Assembly: GCA_027484885.1 (NCBI GenBank)
Contig: JAIXSD010000720.1
Location: 1 to 5,063, forward strand
Length of the DNA: 5,063 nucleotides
Source of the DNA: Rubrivivax sp.
Lineage (GTDB): Bacteria > Pseudomonadota > Gammaproteobacteria > Burkholderiales > Burkholderiaceae_C
Direction: 5' to 3'
The position numbers and the translations under genes are program-made. This document shows, piece by piece, positions 1 to 5,063 of the stretch. Within the stretch, counting starts at the first letter, position 1; each line of letters opens with the position of its first letter. The notes beneath the pieces are model-generated. The model was not told where the DNA came from, did no database searches, and saw nothing but the letters and a program-made list of their open reading frames with translations.

Positions 1-628
1 CCGCATCCGCGTCTCGGCGCCCAGCGATCTGACCCGCCAGCTGCTGCTGCCGCTGTTCGACGAATTTTTGGCGCGCCATCCGGCGGTGGAGCTGCAGCTG
101 AGCGTCAGCGATTCGGTGCTGGACCTGCTCAAGGATGAGGTCGATCTGGCCTTGCGCTACGGCCGGCTGCCCGACTCGGGCCTGGTGGCGCGCCGCCTGG
201 CCTCCGTCCACCGCATGGCCGTGGCCAGCCCGGCCTATTTGGAGCGCCACGGTCGGCCCCGCCATCCGAGCGAGCTGAGCCAGCACGCCTGCCTGAGCTT
301 CAAGATCCGCAACCGGCTGGAGCGCAGCTGGCGCTTTCGCCCGCGCGGCCAGGAGGCCGCCGCGCCCTTGGTGGTGCCGGTGCAAGGCCCGCGCAGCTGC
401 GATGACGCGTCCATCGCCCATCACTGGGCGATCCAGGGCCTGGGCGTGATTCTGAAGAGCGCCCTCGATGTGCGCCTGAGCCTGGCCCGCGGCGAGTTGG
501 TCGACCTCTTCCCCGACTGGCAAGGCGACTTCATGCCCCTGCACGCCCTCATGCCCAGCCAGCGCTTTCTACCGCAGCGGGTGCGGGCGCTGGTGGAGCA
601 TCTGGCGCAAGGGCTGGCGGCGGACTGA
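1..628 (+). CDS. LysR-family transcriptional regulator, C-terminal part (5' truncated by window edge)
   Basis: The reading frame is open from base 2 and ends at TGA 626-628, giving 208 residues. It starts with RIRVSAPSDLTRQLLLPLF, the typical first strand and helix of the LysR substrate-binding domain. This is followed by FLARHPAVELQL, a VDLALRYG segment, VASPAYLERHG, and later WAIQGLGVILKSALDV and GELVDLFPDW. These are landmarks of the CrgA-like periplasmic-binding-protein-type effector domain. The N-terminal winged-helix DNA-binding domain (about 90 residues) lies outside the window, so the in-frame TTG at 68 is not the true start. LysR proteins usually bind a small inducer through this domain and control a nearby, often divergent, gene. 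The target and ligand cannot be read here. The domain looks complete, with no frameshift. There is a 144-base gap to the next gene on the same strand, so co-transcription is not evident. The family call is secure; the regulated pathway is unknown. Confidence 0.95.
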   Translation, partial: RIRVSAPSDLTRQLLLPLFDEFLARHPAVELQLSVSDSVLDLLKDEVDLALRYGRLPDSGLVARRLASVHRMAVASPAYLERHGRPRHPSELSQHACLSFKIRNRLERSWRFRPRGQEAAAPLVVPVQGPRSCDDASIAHHWAIQGLGVILKSALDVRLSLARGELVDLFPDWQGDFMPLHALMPSQRFLPQRVRALVEHLAQGLAAD

Positions 629-711
629 GTGGCCTGCGCCGCGCGGCATTTGATCGGCCTGGGTGTCGATTCGCGCCCGCAGCCGGCGTTTGGTCTCATG
701 ACACTGGCTGC

Positions 712-743
712 ATGTGGGCCCCGCCGCGACGATGGCGCCACAT
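712..743 (+). repeat. Imperfect inverted repeat between the LysR gene and the 2TM gene
   Basis: ATGTGG (712-717) is the reverse complement of CCACAT (738-743). GCC (718-720) can pair with GGC (734-736) if G737 is bulged, leaving a 13-base loop. No T-tract follows, so it is not a standard intrinsic terminator. It could be an operator half-site pair, an mRNA structure upstream of the 2TM gene, or chance. I see no convincing sigma-70 promoter in the rest of bases 629-772. Confidence 0.25.
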
Positions 744-758
744 CAGCACTCACAGCCC

Positions 759-763
759 AGGAG
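759..763 (+). promoter_or_regulatory. Ribosome binding site of the 2TM gene
   Basis: AGGAG lies nine bases before ATG 773. It decides the start of the 2TM protein: the frame is open back to base 629, but only this ATG combines a Shine-Dalgarno match with the expected N-terminus of the family. Confidence 0.8.
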
Positions 764-772
764 CCCGACAAC

Positions 773-1102
773 ATGAACCACTGCCTGCACTCCTCCCCCA
801 TCGACGCCAGCGCCGCGGCCGACAGCACAGAGGCTCGCTTGCTGCGCGAGGCCCGCGAGCGCGTCGATGCCCAGATGGGTTTTCTCGGCCACCTGATGGT
901 GTTTCTGGCCGTCAATGTCGGGCTGTTTGTGCTCAGCGGCCTGCACCAGAGCTACTGGAGCTTCTTCCCGCTTTGGGGTTGGGGCCTGGGTCTGGCCATC
1001 CACGGCCTGGCCACCCTGGCCAAGCTGCGCGGCCCGAACCTGCGCCAGCAGCTGATGGCGCGCGAGCTGGCGCGGCTGCGCGGCGAGCAGCGCCAGGCCT
1101 GA
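773..1102 (+). CDS. Small 2TM-domain inner-membrane protein
   Basis: This 109-residue protein matches the 2TM domain family (Pfam 2TM type). A charged helix with the pattern LLREARERVDAQMGFLGHL (residues 23-41) leads into a first membrane segment at about 36-56 (VFLAVNVGLFVL). A short polar turn with YWSFFPLWGW follows, then a second membrane segment at about 62-83 containing GWGLGLAIHGL. The conserved His40, Asn48 and the GWGxGxxIH motif (69-77) are all present. The tail (residues 84-109) is basic and helical. In other proteins the domain occurs alone or fused to histidine kinases or LytTR-type regulators; its biochemical role is not established. With two predicted helices and both ends charged, both termini are probably cytoplasmic. 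The start at 773 is supported by AGGAG nine bases upstream. It sits 137 bases before ackA with the candidate Pho boxes between, so I infer it is a separate transcription unit. The family call is strong and the function unknown. Confidence 0.85.
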   Translation: MNHCLHSSPIDASAAADSTEARLLREARERVDAQMGFLGHLMVFLAVNVGLFVLSGLHQSYWSFFPLWGWGLGLAIHGLATLAKLRGPNLRQQLMARELARLRGEQRQA

Positions 1103-1141
1103 GGAAAAGTAAAAAAAGCTTGACCGATCGGATCAGGGCGG

Positions 1142-1181
1142 CTGTCACGAAGACGGCAAGCCGCCGTCACGGGTGGGTCAT
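1142..1181 (+). promoter_or_regulatory. Candidate PhoB-binding array (four 11-bp-phased Pho half-sites) upstream of ackA
   Basis: Four heptamers lie at exact 11-base intervals: CTGTCAC (1142-1148), ACGGCAA (1153-1159), CCGTCAC (1164-1170) and GGGTCAT (1175-1181). The established Pho box is a pair of CTGTCA(T/C) heptamers separated by four bases, giving an 11-bp repeat. Counting T or C as correct at the last position, the copies match at 7, 3, 6 and 5 of seven positions. The second is therefore poor and the other three fair to perfect. A -10-like hexamer begins ten bases after the last copy, which is the usual geometry for PhoB-activated promoters that lack a good -35. The gap tetramers are G/C-rich rather than A/T-rich, which weakens the case. 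The array would drive ackA, the DUF3141 gene and fabI. This was found by eye and is an inference until scored against a PhoB matrix. Confidence 0.5.
1152..1168 (+). repeat. Short inverted repeat after the 2TM gene, overlapping the Pho-box-like array
   Basis: GACGGC (1152-1157) and GCCGTC (1163-1168) form a perfect six-pair stem with loop AAGCC. It lies about 50 bases after the stop of the 2TM gene, but no run of T follows on the + strand. As a terminator it is therefore weak. It may simply reflect the phased GTCA-type repeats that overlap it. Confidence 0.3.
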
Positions 1182-1191
1182 GCGGGCTGGA

Positions 1192-1197
1192 TAGCGT
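1192..1197 (+). promoter_or_regulatory. Possible -10 element of the ackA operon promoter
   Basis: TAGCGT keeps the three most conserved positions of TATAAT (T1, A2, T6). It is separated from the last Pho-like heptamer by ten bases. It predicts a transcription start near 1203-1206 and a leader of about 35 bases. The match is only three of six, so the call rests mainly on spacing. Confidence 0.3.
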
Positions 1198-1216
1198 CCA
1201 TGCATCTGCATCGATG

Positions 1217-1234
1217 GGGCGGCTGGCGCCGCCC
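1217..1234 (+). other. GC-rich leader hairpin directly before the ackA start codon
   Basis: GGGCGGC (1217-1223) pairs perfectly with GCCGCCC (1228-1234) around the four-base loop TGGC. All seven pairs are G-C, and the stem ends five bases before ATG 1240. It occupies the place where a Shine-Dalgarno sequence would sit, and none is visible there. It could limit translation initiation of ackA. There is no T-tract, so it is not a terminator. Confidence 0.5.
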
Positions 1235-1239
1235 GGGTC

Positions 1240-2481
1240 ATGACCATGGCTGCAACCGATCTGCTCTTGACGCTGAATGCCGGTTCGTCCTCCCTCAAGT
1301 TCGCGCTCTACGGCCTGAGCGATGCGCTGCCGTGGCTGGCACATGGGCAGGTGGAAGGCTTGGGTGATGAACAACGCCCCCGCCTGCATGTCAGTCTGGC
1401 CGATGGCGAGCGGCTCACGCAGGCCCTGGCGCATCAGGCGGGTCGCCCCGACCATGACACCGCGCTCGACGCTCTGCTGGCGCTGCTGCAGGCGCAGTTC
1501 CCGCGGCGCAAGGTGCGCGCGGTCAGCCACCGTGTGGTGCATGGCGGGCCTGAGTTCGCGCAGCCGGTGCGCATCGATGCGGCGCTGCTGCAGGCCTTGG
1601 CGGCCTTCTCGCCGCTGGCGCCTTTGCACCAGCCCCACAATCTGGCGGGCGTGCGCGCGGCGCAGGCGGCCTTTCCCGCCGCCGTGCAAGTGGCCTGTTT
1701 CGACACGGCCTTCCACCGCAGCCACCCGTTTGTGGCCGACACCTTTGCGCTGCCGCGCCGTTTTTACGAGCAAGGTGTGCGGCGCTACGGCTTTCACGGC
1801 CTGTCTTACGAGTACATCGCCCGGCGCCTGCGCGAGACGGACCCGCTGCGCGCGCAAGGCCGGGTGGTCGTGGCGCATCTGGGCAATGGCGCGTCCATGT
1901 GCGCCTTACTGAACGGCCGCTCGGTGGCTTCCACCATGGGTTTCACCGCGCTCGATGGCCTGCCCATGGGCACGCGTTGCGGCCAGCTGGACCCCGGCGT
2001 GCTGCTGTACCTGATGAGCGAGCAGGGCATGAGCGCCGCCGAGATCAGCGAGCTGCTGTACACGAATGCAGGGCTCAAAGGCTTGTCCGGTGAATCGCAC
2101 GATGTGCGGGTGCTGGAGGCCTCGGGATCGGCGGCGGCGCGCGAGGCCCTGGCCTATTTCGTCGATCGCGCACGGCGCGAGCTGGCCGGCATGACGTCCT
2201 GCCTGGGCGGACTGGACGCCCTGGTGCTGACCGGCGGCATTGGCGAGAACGCCGTAGGCGTGCGCGCTGCCCTGCTGCGCGATCTGGCCTGGATGGGTGT
2301 TCATCTGGACCCCGAGGCCAACCGCGACAACGCCGCCGTGATCAGCAGCCCGAGCTCGCCTGTCTGCGTGCGGGTCATGCCCACCGATGAAGAGCGCATG
2401 CTGGCCGAACATGCGCTGGAATTGCTGGCCGGCGAGGCCACTGCCGACCCGGCCCCCGAACTCACCTGTTCACTGGACTAG
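1240..2481 (+). CDS. ackA: Acetate/propionate kinase
   Basis: This 413-residue protein has the normal length for acetate kinase, a cytoplasmic ASKHA-fold enzyme that interconverts acetate + ATP and acetyl phosphate + ADP (many also use propionate). Family landmarks appear in order: LTLNAGSSSLKFALY at 10-24 with Asn13; SHRVVHGG at 96-103 with Arg98; PLAPLHQPHN at 125-134 with His130; CFDTAFH at 153-159 with catalytic Asp155; RRYGFHGLSY at 181-190 with His186; VAHLGNGAS at 211-219; MGTRCGQLDPG at 243-253 with Arg246; GLSGESHDVR at 281-290; TGGIGEN at 331-337; and PTDEER at 381-386 with the Mg-binding Glu near 384. No key residue is missing, so it should be active. A stop codon in frame at 1192-1194 leaves ATG 1240 or ATG 1246 as the start. 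Neither has a clear Shine-Dalgarno sequence, and a GC hairpin precedes them. The next gene begins two bases after the stop, indicating an operon. The acetate versus propionate preference cannot be read. Confidence 0.96.
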   Translation: MTMAATDLLLTLNAGSSSLKFALYGLSDALPWLAHGQVEGLGDEQRPRLHVSLADGERLTQALAHQAGRPDHDTALDALLALLQAQFPRRKVRAVSHRVVHGGPEFAQPVRIDAALLQALAAFSPLAPLHQPHNLAGVRAAQAAFPAAVQVACFDTAFHRSHPFVADTFALPRRFYEQGVRRYGFHGLSYEYIARRLRETDPLRAQGRVVVAHLGNGASMCALLNGRSVASTMGFTALDGLPMGTRCGQLDPGVLLYLMSEQGMSAAEISELLYTNAGLKGLSGESHDVRVLEASGSAAAREALAYFVDRARRELAGMTSCLGGLDALVLTGGIGENAVGVRAALLRDLAWMGVHLDPEANRDNAAVISSPSSPVCVRVMPTDEERMLAEHALELLAGEATADPAPELTCSLD

Positions 2482-2483
2482 CC

Positions 2484-4835
2484 ATGAACCCCAAATTCAG
2501 TGTCAGCCATGCCGCACAGCGCCACCGCGAGGAACTGGCGACCTGGTCGCGCTTGACGGAACGCCTGGCCCAGGCACAGCAGCGCCAGACCGAACGCATG
2601 CGCCACAGCCATCTGGCGCGCAGCCAGGCGCTCTGGGACCAGGGTTTGAGCCTGGCCCAGTCCTTCTGGGCCATGGCCTTGGGTGGCCAGCTGCCGCAGC
2701 AGGCGGGCAGTTATGCGGTCGATTCAGCGCAGCGCTTGCTCTTGACCCTGGACACGCTGCGCGAGCGCGGCAACCAGGACCAGGCCCACGAGGCCGCCGG
2801 CACGCCGCCGGTGCTGGACTACGACTACGAAGAAGTGGTCGACGGCCGCCAGCTGCCGCGCCCGGTCAACTACCGCCTCTTGCGCATCACGCCGCCCGCC
2901 GGTGTTGAGGTCAAGGACTGGAAGCGGCCCTACATGATCATCGACCCGCGCGCCGGCCATGGTGCCGGCATCGGCGGCTTCAAGCATGACAGCCAGGTGG
3001 GGGTCGCTCTGCGCGCCGGCCACCCCGTCTATTTCGTCGTCTTCCGCCAGCACCCCGAGCCGGGCCAGACCCTGGCCGATGTGATGAGGGCCGAGGCCGG
3101 CTTCATCCAGGCCATCCGCCGCCTGCACCCCGAGGCACCCAAGCCGGTGGTGGTGGGCAACTGCCAGGGCGGCTGGGCCACCCTGGTGCTGGCGGCGGCC
3201 AACCCCGAGATCTCGGGCCCCCTGGTCATCAACGGTGCGCCGGTGGCCACCTGGTCGGGCAAGCTCGGCGAGAACCCCATGCGCTACAACGGCGGCCTGC
3301 TTGGCGGCGCGCTGCCGGCGCTGCTGATGTCCGACCTGGGCCATGGCGAGTTCGATGGCGCCCATCTGGTTGCCAACTTCGAGCAGCTCAACCCCAGCCG
3401 CAATTTCTTCGGCAAGTATTTCGATCTCTACTGCGAGGTGGACACCCGGCGCCAGAGCTTTCTGGAGTTCGAGCGCTGGTGGGGCGGCTTTCATTTCTCG
3501 AACGAGGCCGAGATCCGCTGGATCGTCGAGCAGCTCTTTGTCGGCAACCGCCTGTCGCGCGGCGAGGCCCAGCTGGAACCGGGCCGCCATCTGGATCTGA
3601 AGGCGATCCGCTCGCCCATCATCGTGTTCGCCAGCCGCGGCGACAACATCACGCCGCCGCAGCAGGCGCTGAACTGGATCGTCGACACCTATGCCGACGA
3701 GCACGAGATCCGCATCCGCGGTCAGCGCATCCTCTATATGGTCCACGACAAGGTCGGGCATCTGGGCATCTTTGTGTCGTCCTCGATCGCCAACAAAGAG
3801 CACACCGAGATGGCCTCGACGCTCAAGACCATCGAGTCCCTGCCGCCCGGTCTGTACGAGATGACGATCGACGCGGTGCAGGGCGAGGGCCATGCCGAGC
3901 ATTTCACCGTCAGCTTCCACGAGCGCCGGCTCAGCGACATTGTCGAGATCGAAGCGCATGAAGGGCGCGAGCAGGAGCATGACTTCGCCGCCGTGGCCCG
4001 CCTGTCCGCCCTGGGCACCGATGCCTACGAGCTGGCCCTGCGCCCCGCGGTGCAGGCCCTGGTCACGCCGCAGCTGGCGCAGCTGATCCGTGACGCCCAT
4101 CCTGCACGCATCAGCCGCCGGGCGTTTGCCGACTCGCACAACCCGGCCATGAAGTGGCTGGGCCAGCTGGTGCCCCAGCTGCAGGCTCAGCGCCGGCCGG
4201 CCGCGCCCGACAACCCCTGGCTGGCGCTGGAGCAGCTCTCGGCCCAGGGCCTGTTGCAGGGCATGGACCTGCTGCGCGATCTGCGCGATGCGGCCTACGA
4301 GAACAGCTTTCTGGCGATCTACGGCACGCCTTTCATGCAGTGGCTGGGCCAGCCCTTCGCTCGCGATCGCATCCACAAGGACCCGGCTGAGCTGCGCTAC
4401 CTGCCCGAGGTGCAGGCCATGCTGCTGGGTCTGGACAACGGCGGCTACCGCAGCACCGTGATCCGCATGCTGATTCTGCTGGCCGAATCGCGCGGTTCGG
4501 TGCGGCGCGACCGCCTGGAGCGCTCCGCCGAGGTGTTGACCCAGCGCGAGCCCTTTGCCTCGCTGACGCCAGAGCGGCGCGCGGCCATGATTCGCGAGCA
4601 GTCGGTCATCATCGAGTTCGAGCCCGAGGCCGCGCTGGCGGCCCTGCCGCGCCTGTTGCCGCTGCGTGAGGAGCGGGTGGCGGCCCTGCAAGTGGTCGAG
4701 TACATCCTTGGGGACGTCCGCGAGATGGAACCTCGCACGGTCGCCCTGCTGCAGCGCATGCGCGAGCTGTTTGAACTTGCCGCGTCAGCTGCTGCTCCCG
4801 CGCCGCAAACGCTCACCAGCCCACAGGAGGCCTGA
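2484..4835 (+). CDS. DUF3141-family protein: PHA-synthase-like alpha/beta hydrolase with long helical C-terminus
   Basis: This 783-residue protein belongs, by overall pattern, to the DUF3141 family, whose members are sometimes labelled poly(3-hydroxyalkanoate) synthase or depolymerase without proof. Residues 1-60 are charged, helical and Gln/Arg-rich. Residues 80-97 (DSAQRLLLTLDTLRERGN) resemble the pre-catalytic helix of PhaC. An alpha/beta-hydrolase core spans about 125-435. It carries the nucleophile elbow GNCQGGW (225-231, Cys227), as in PhaC's GxCxGG box, then SRGDNITPP with Asp387, and GHLGIFV with His426. The Cys-to-Asp spacing (160) nearly equals that of Cupriavidus PhaC. Residues about 455-640 are family-specific with no known function. 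Residues about 645-768 are a helical, TerB-like stretch. No signal peptide or membrane segment is evident, so it is probably cytoplasmic or granule-bound. It starts two bases after ackA with no strong Shine-Dalgarno sequence, suggesting translational coupling, and ends four bases before fabI. A role in polyester or hydroxyacyl-CoA metabolism is an inference. Confidence 0.88.
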   Translation: MNPKFSVSHAAQRHREELATWSRLTERLAQAQQRQTERMRHSHLARSQALWDQGLSLAQSFWAMALGGQLPQQAGSYAVDSAQRLLLTLDTLRERGNQDQAHEAAGTPPVLDYDYEEVVDGRQLPRPVNYRLLRITPPAGVEVKDWKRPYMIIDPRAGHGAGIGGFKHDSQVGVALRAGHPVYFVVFRQHPEPGQTLADVMRAEAGFIQAIRRLHPEAPKPVVVGNCQGGWATLVLAAANPEISGPLVINGAPVATWSGKLGENPMRYNGGLLGGALPALLMSDLGHGEFDGAHLVANFEQLNPSRNFFGKYFDLYCEVDTRRQSFLEFERWWGGFHFSNEAEIRWIVEQLFVGNRLSRGEAQLEPGRHLDLKAIRSPIIVFASRGDNITPPQQALNWIVDTYADEHEIRIRGQRILYMVHDKVGHLGIFVSSSIANKEHTEMASTLKTIESLPPGLYEMTIDAVQGEGHAEHFTVSFHERRLSDIVEIEAHEGREQEHDFAAVARLSALGTDAYELALRPAVQALVTPQLAQLIRDAHPARISRRAFADSHNPAMKWLGQLVPQLQAQRRPAAPDNPWLALEQLSAQGLLQGMDLLRDLRDAAYENSFLAIYGTPFMQWLGQPFARDRIHKDPAELRYLPEVQAMLLGLDNGGYRSTVIRMLILLAESRGSVRRDRLERSAEVLTQREPFASLTPERRAAMIREQSVIIEFEPEAALAALPRLLPLREERVAALQVVEYILGDVREMEPRTVALLQRMRELFELAASAAAPAPQTLTSPQEA
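4825..4830 (+). promoter_or_regulatory. Ribosome binding site of the fabI-like gene
   Basis: A full AGGAGG lies inside the end of the DUF3141 gene, nine bases before ATG 4840. It fixes the start of the reductase and implies strong independent initiation, in contrast to the weak sites before ackA and the DUF3141 gene. Confidence 0.85.
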
Positions 4836-4839
4836 AGCC

Positions 4840-5063
4840 ATGAGTCAGGACAACAGCGCCCGCGACCCCCTGCCCAAGATCTGGGACGAGGACACCCGCA
4901 TCGGCGACATGCTCAAGGGCAAGCGCGGCCTGGTGGTCGGCGTGGCCAATGGCGACAGCATCGCCTTCGGCTGCGCCGCCAAGCTGCGCGCCTTTGGCGC
5001 CGAGATCGCGCTCACCTACCTCAACGACAAGGCCCGCCCCCATGTCGCGCCCCTGGCCGAGGC
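4840..5063 (+). CDS. fabI: Enoyl-ACP reductase (FabI-like, SDR superfamily), N-terminal part (3' truncated by window edge)
   Basis: The window holds the first 74 codons. After a polar leader of about 24 residues (MSQDNSARDPLPKIWDEDTR and a few more), the sequence LKGKRGLVVGVANGDSIAFG (25-44) is the FabI-type Rossmann nucleotide-binding motif. It has the G-V-A-N-x-x-S-I-A-x-G arrangement, which differs from the TGxxxGxG of ordinary short-chain dehydrogenases. FGAEIALTYLNDKARPHVAPLAE follows, matching the second strand region of FabI. The enzyme class reduces trans-2-enoyl-ACP with NAD(P)H in the last step of fatty-acid elongation. The catalytic Tyr-x6-Lys lies beyond the window. The leader is longer than in E. 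coli FabI, where the Rossmann fold begins within a few residues. The gene follows the DUF3141 gene by four bases, with an AGGAGG Shine-Dalgarno sequence. Because it sits with ackA and a PhaC-like gene, it may be a second, operon-specific FabI acting on short enoyl thioesters. That is inference; the family call is firm. Confidence 0.9.
   Translation, partial: MSQDNSARDPLPKIWDEDTRIGDMLKGKRGLVVGVANGDSIAFGCAAKLRAFGAEIALTYLNDKARPHVAPLAE

Noticed and set aside
629..772. N-terminal extension of the 2TM protein using the open frame back to base 629
   Set aside because: The upstream part has no family similarity and no ribosome binding site, while ATG 773 has AGGAG nine bases before it and gives the expected N-terminus.
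1120..1125. TTGACC after an A-rich run (1104-1117), resembling a -35 box with an UP element
   Set aside because: Seventeen bases downstream the hexamer is TGTCAC, a poor -10. The Pho-like array with TAGCGT gives a better arrangement, so I did not call a sigma-70 promoter here, though the A-rich run could still help polymerase.
1152..1168. Rho-independent terminator for the 2TM gene
   Set aside because: The stem has only six pairs and is not followed by a T run. The A-run at 1111-1117 would serve the minus strand but is about 35 bases away from the stem, too far for an intrinsic terminator.
952..1878. A 308-codon minus-strand open frame spanning the end of the 2TM gene, the regulatory gap and the start of ackA
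   Set aside because: It covers two supported + strand genes, has no recognisable domain, and its composition is that of an antisense shadow.
2724..4691. A 655-codon open frame on the minus strand opposite the DUF3141 gene
   Set aside because: Its composition (Gln, Arg, Ala, Gly, Val, His rich, no recognisable motif) is what the reverse strand of a high-GC gene gives when stop codons are rare. The + strand gene has a full catalytic triad and family-wide pattern, so the antisense frame is a shadow.
1..5063. CRISPR arrays, tRNA or rRNA genes, insertion sequences, attachment sites
   Set aside because: I saw no regularly spaced repeats of CRISPR type, no tRNA-like cloverleaf or conserved rRNA stretch, and no transposase or terminal inverted repeats. 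The window looks like ordinary chromosomal operon sequence.

Overview
This is a GC-rich window (about two thirds G+C by eye, with strong G/C preference at third codon positions). It most resembles a betaproteobacterium of the Burkholderiales, for example a Roseateles/Rubrivivax/Leptothrix-type organism. That placement is an inference from composition, from the CrgA-type LysR regulator, and from the gene set. All recognisable genes lie on the + strand and are tightly packed.

Layout. (1) Bases 1-628 hold the C-terminal effector-binding part of a LysR-family regulator cut by the left edge. (2) Bases 773-1102 hold a small 2TM-domain membrane protein with a good ribosome binding site. (3) Bases 1103-1239 are a regulatory gap. 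It contains four 11-bp-phased copies of a GTCA-type heptamer that look like a PhoB (Pho box) array, a plausible -10 element at the right distance, and a GC hairpin just before the next start codon. (4) Bases 1240-2481 are a full acetate/propionate kinase (ackA). (5) Bases 2484-4835 are a 783-residue DUF3141-type protein with a PHA-synthase-like Cys-Asp-His triad and a C-terminal helical region that looks TerB-like. (6) Bases 4840-5063 are the start of an enoyl-ACP reductase (fabI-like) cut by the right edge.

Genes 4-6 are separated by only 2 and 4 bases and almost certainly form one operon. Together they suggest a module at the acyl-phosphate / acyl-CoA / polyhydroxyalkanoate interface. The kinase interconverts acetate or propionate with the acyl phosphate, the PhaC-like alpha/beta hydrolase may act on hydroxyacyl thioesters or polyester, and the FabI-like enzyme reduces enoyl thioesters. 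As I recall, Sinorhizobium meliloti has a phosphate-stress-inducible, PhoB-controlled pta-ackA operon with related neighbours, which fits the Pho-box-like array here. No phosphotransacetylase gene lies in the window, so the usual partner of ackA is either beyond the right edge or elsewhere.

The main points for a second look are the candidate Pho box array, the intact PhaC-like triad in a protein of unknown function, its possible TerB-like C-terminus, and the lack of an obvious ribosome binding site at ackA.
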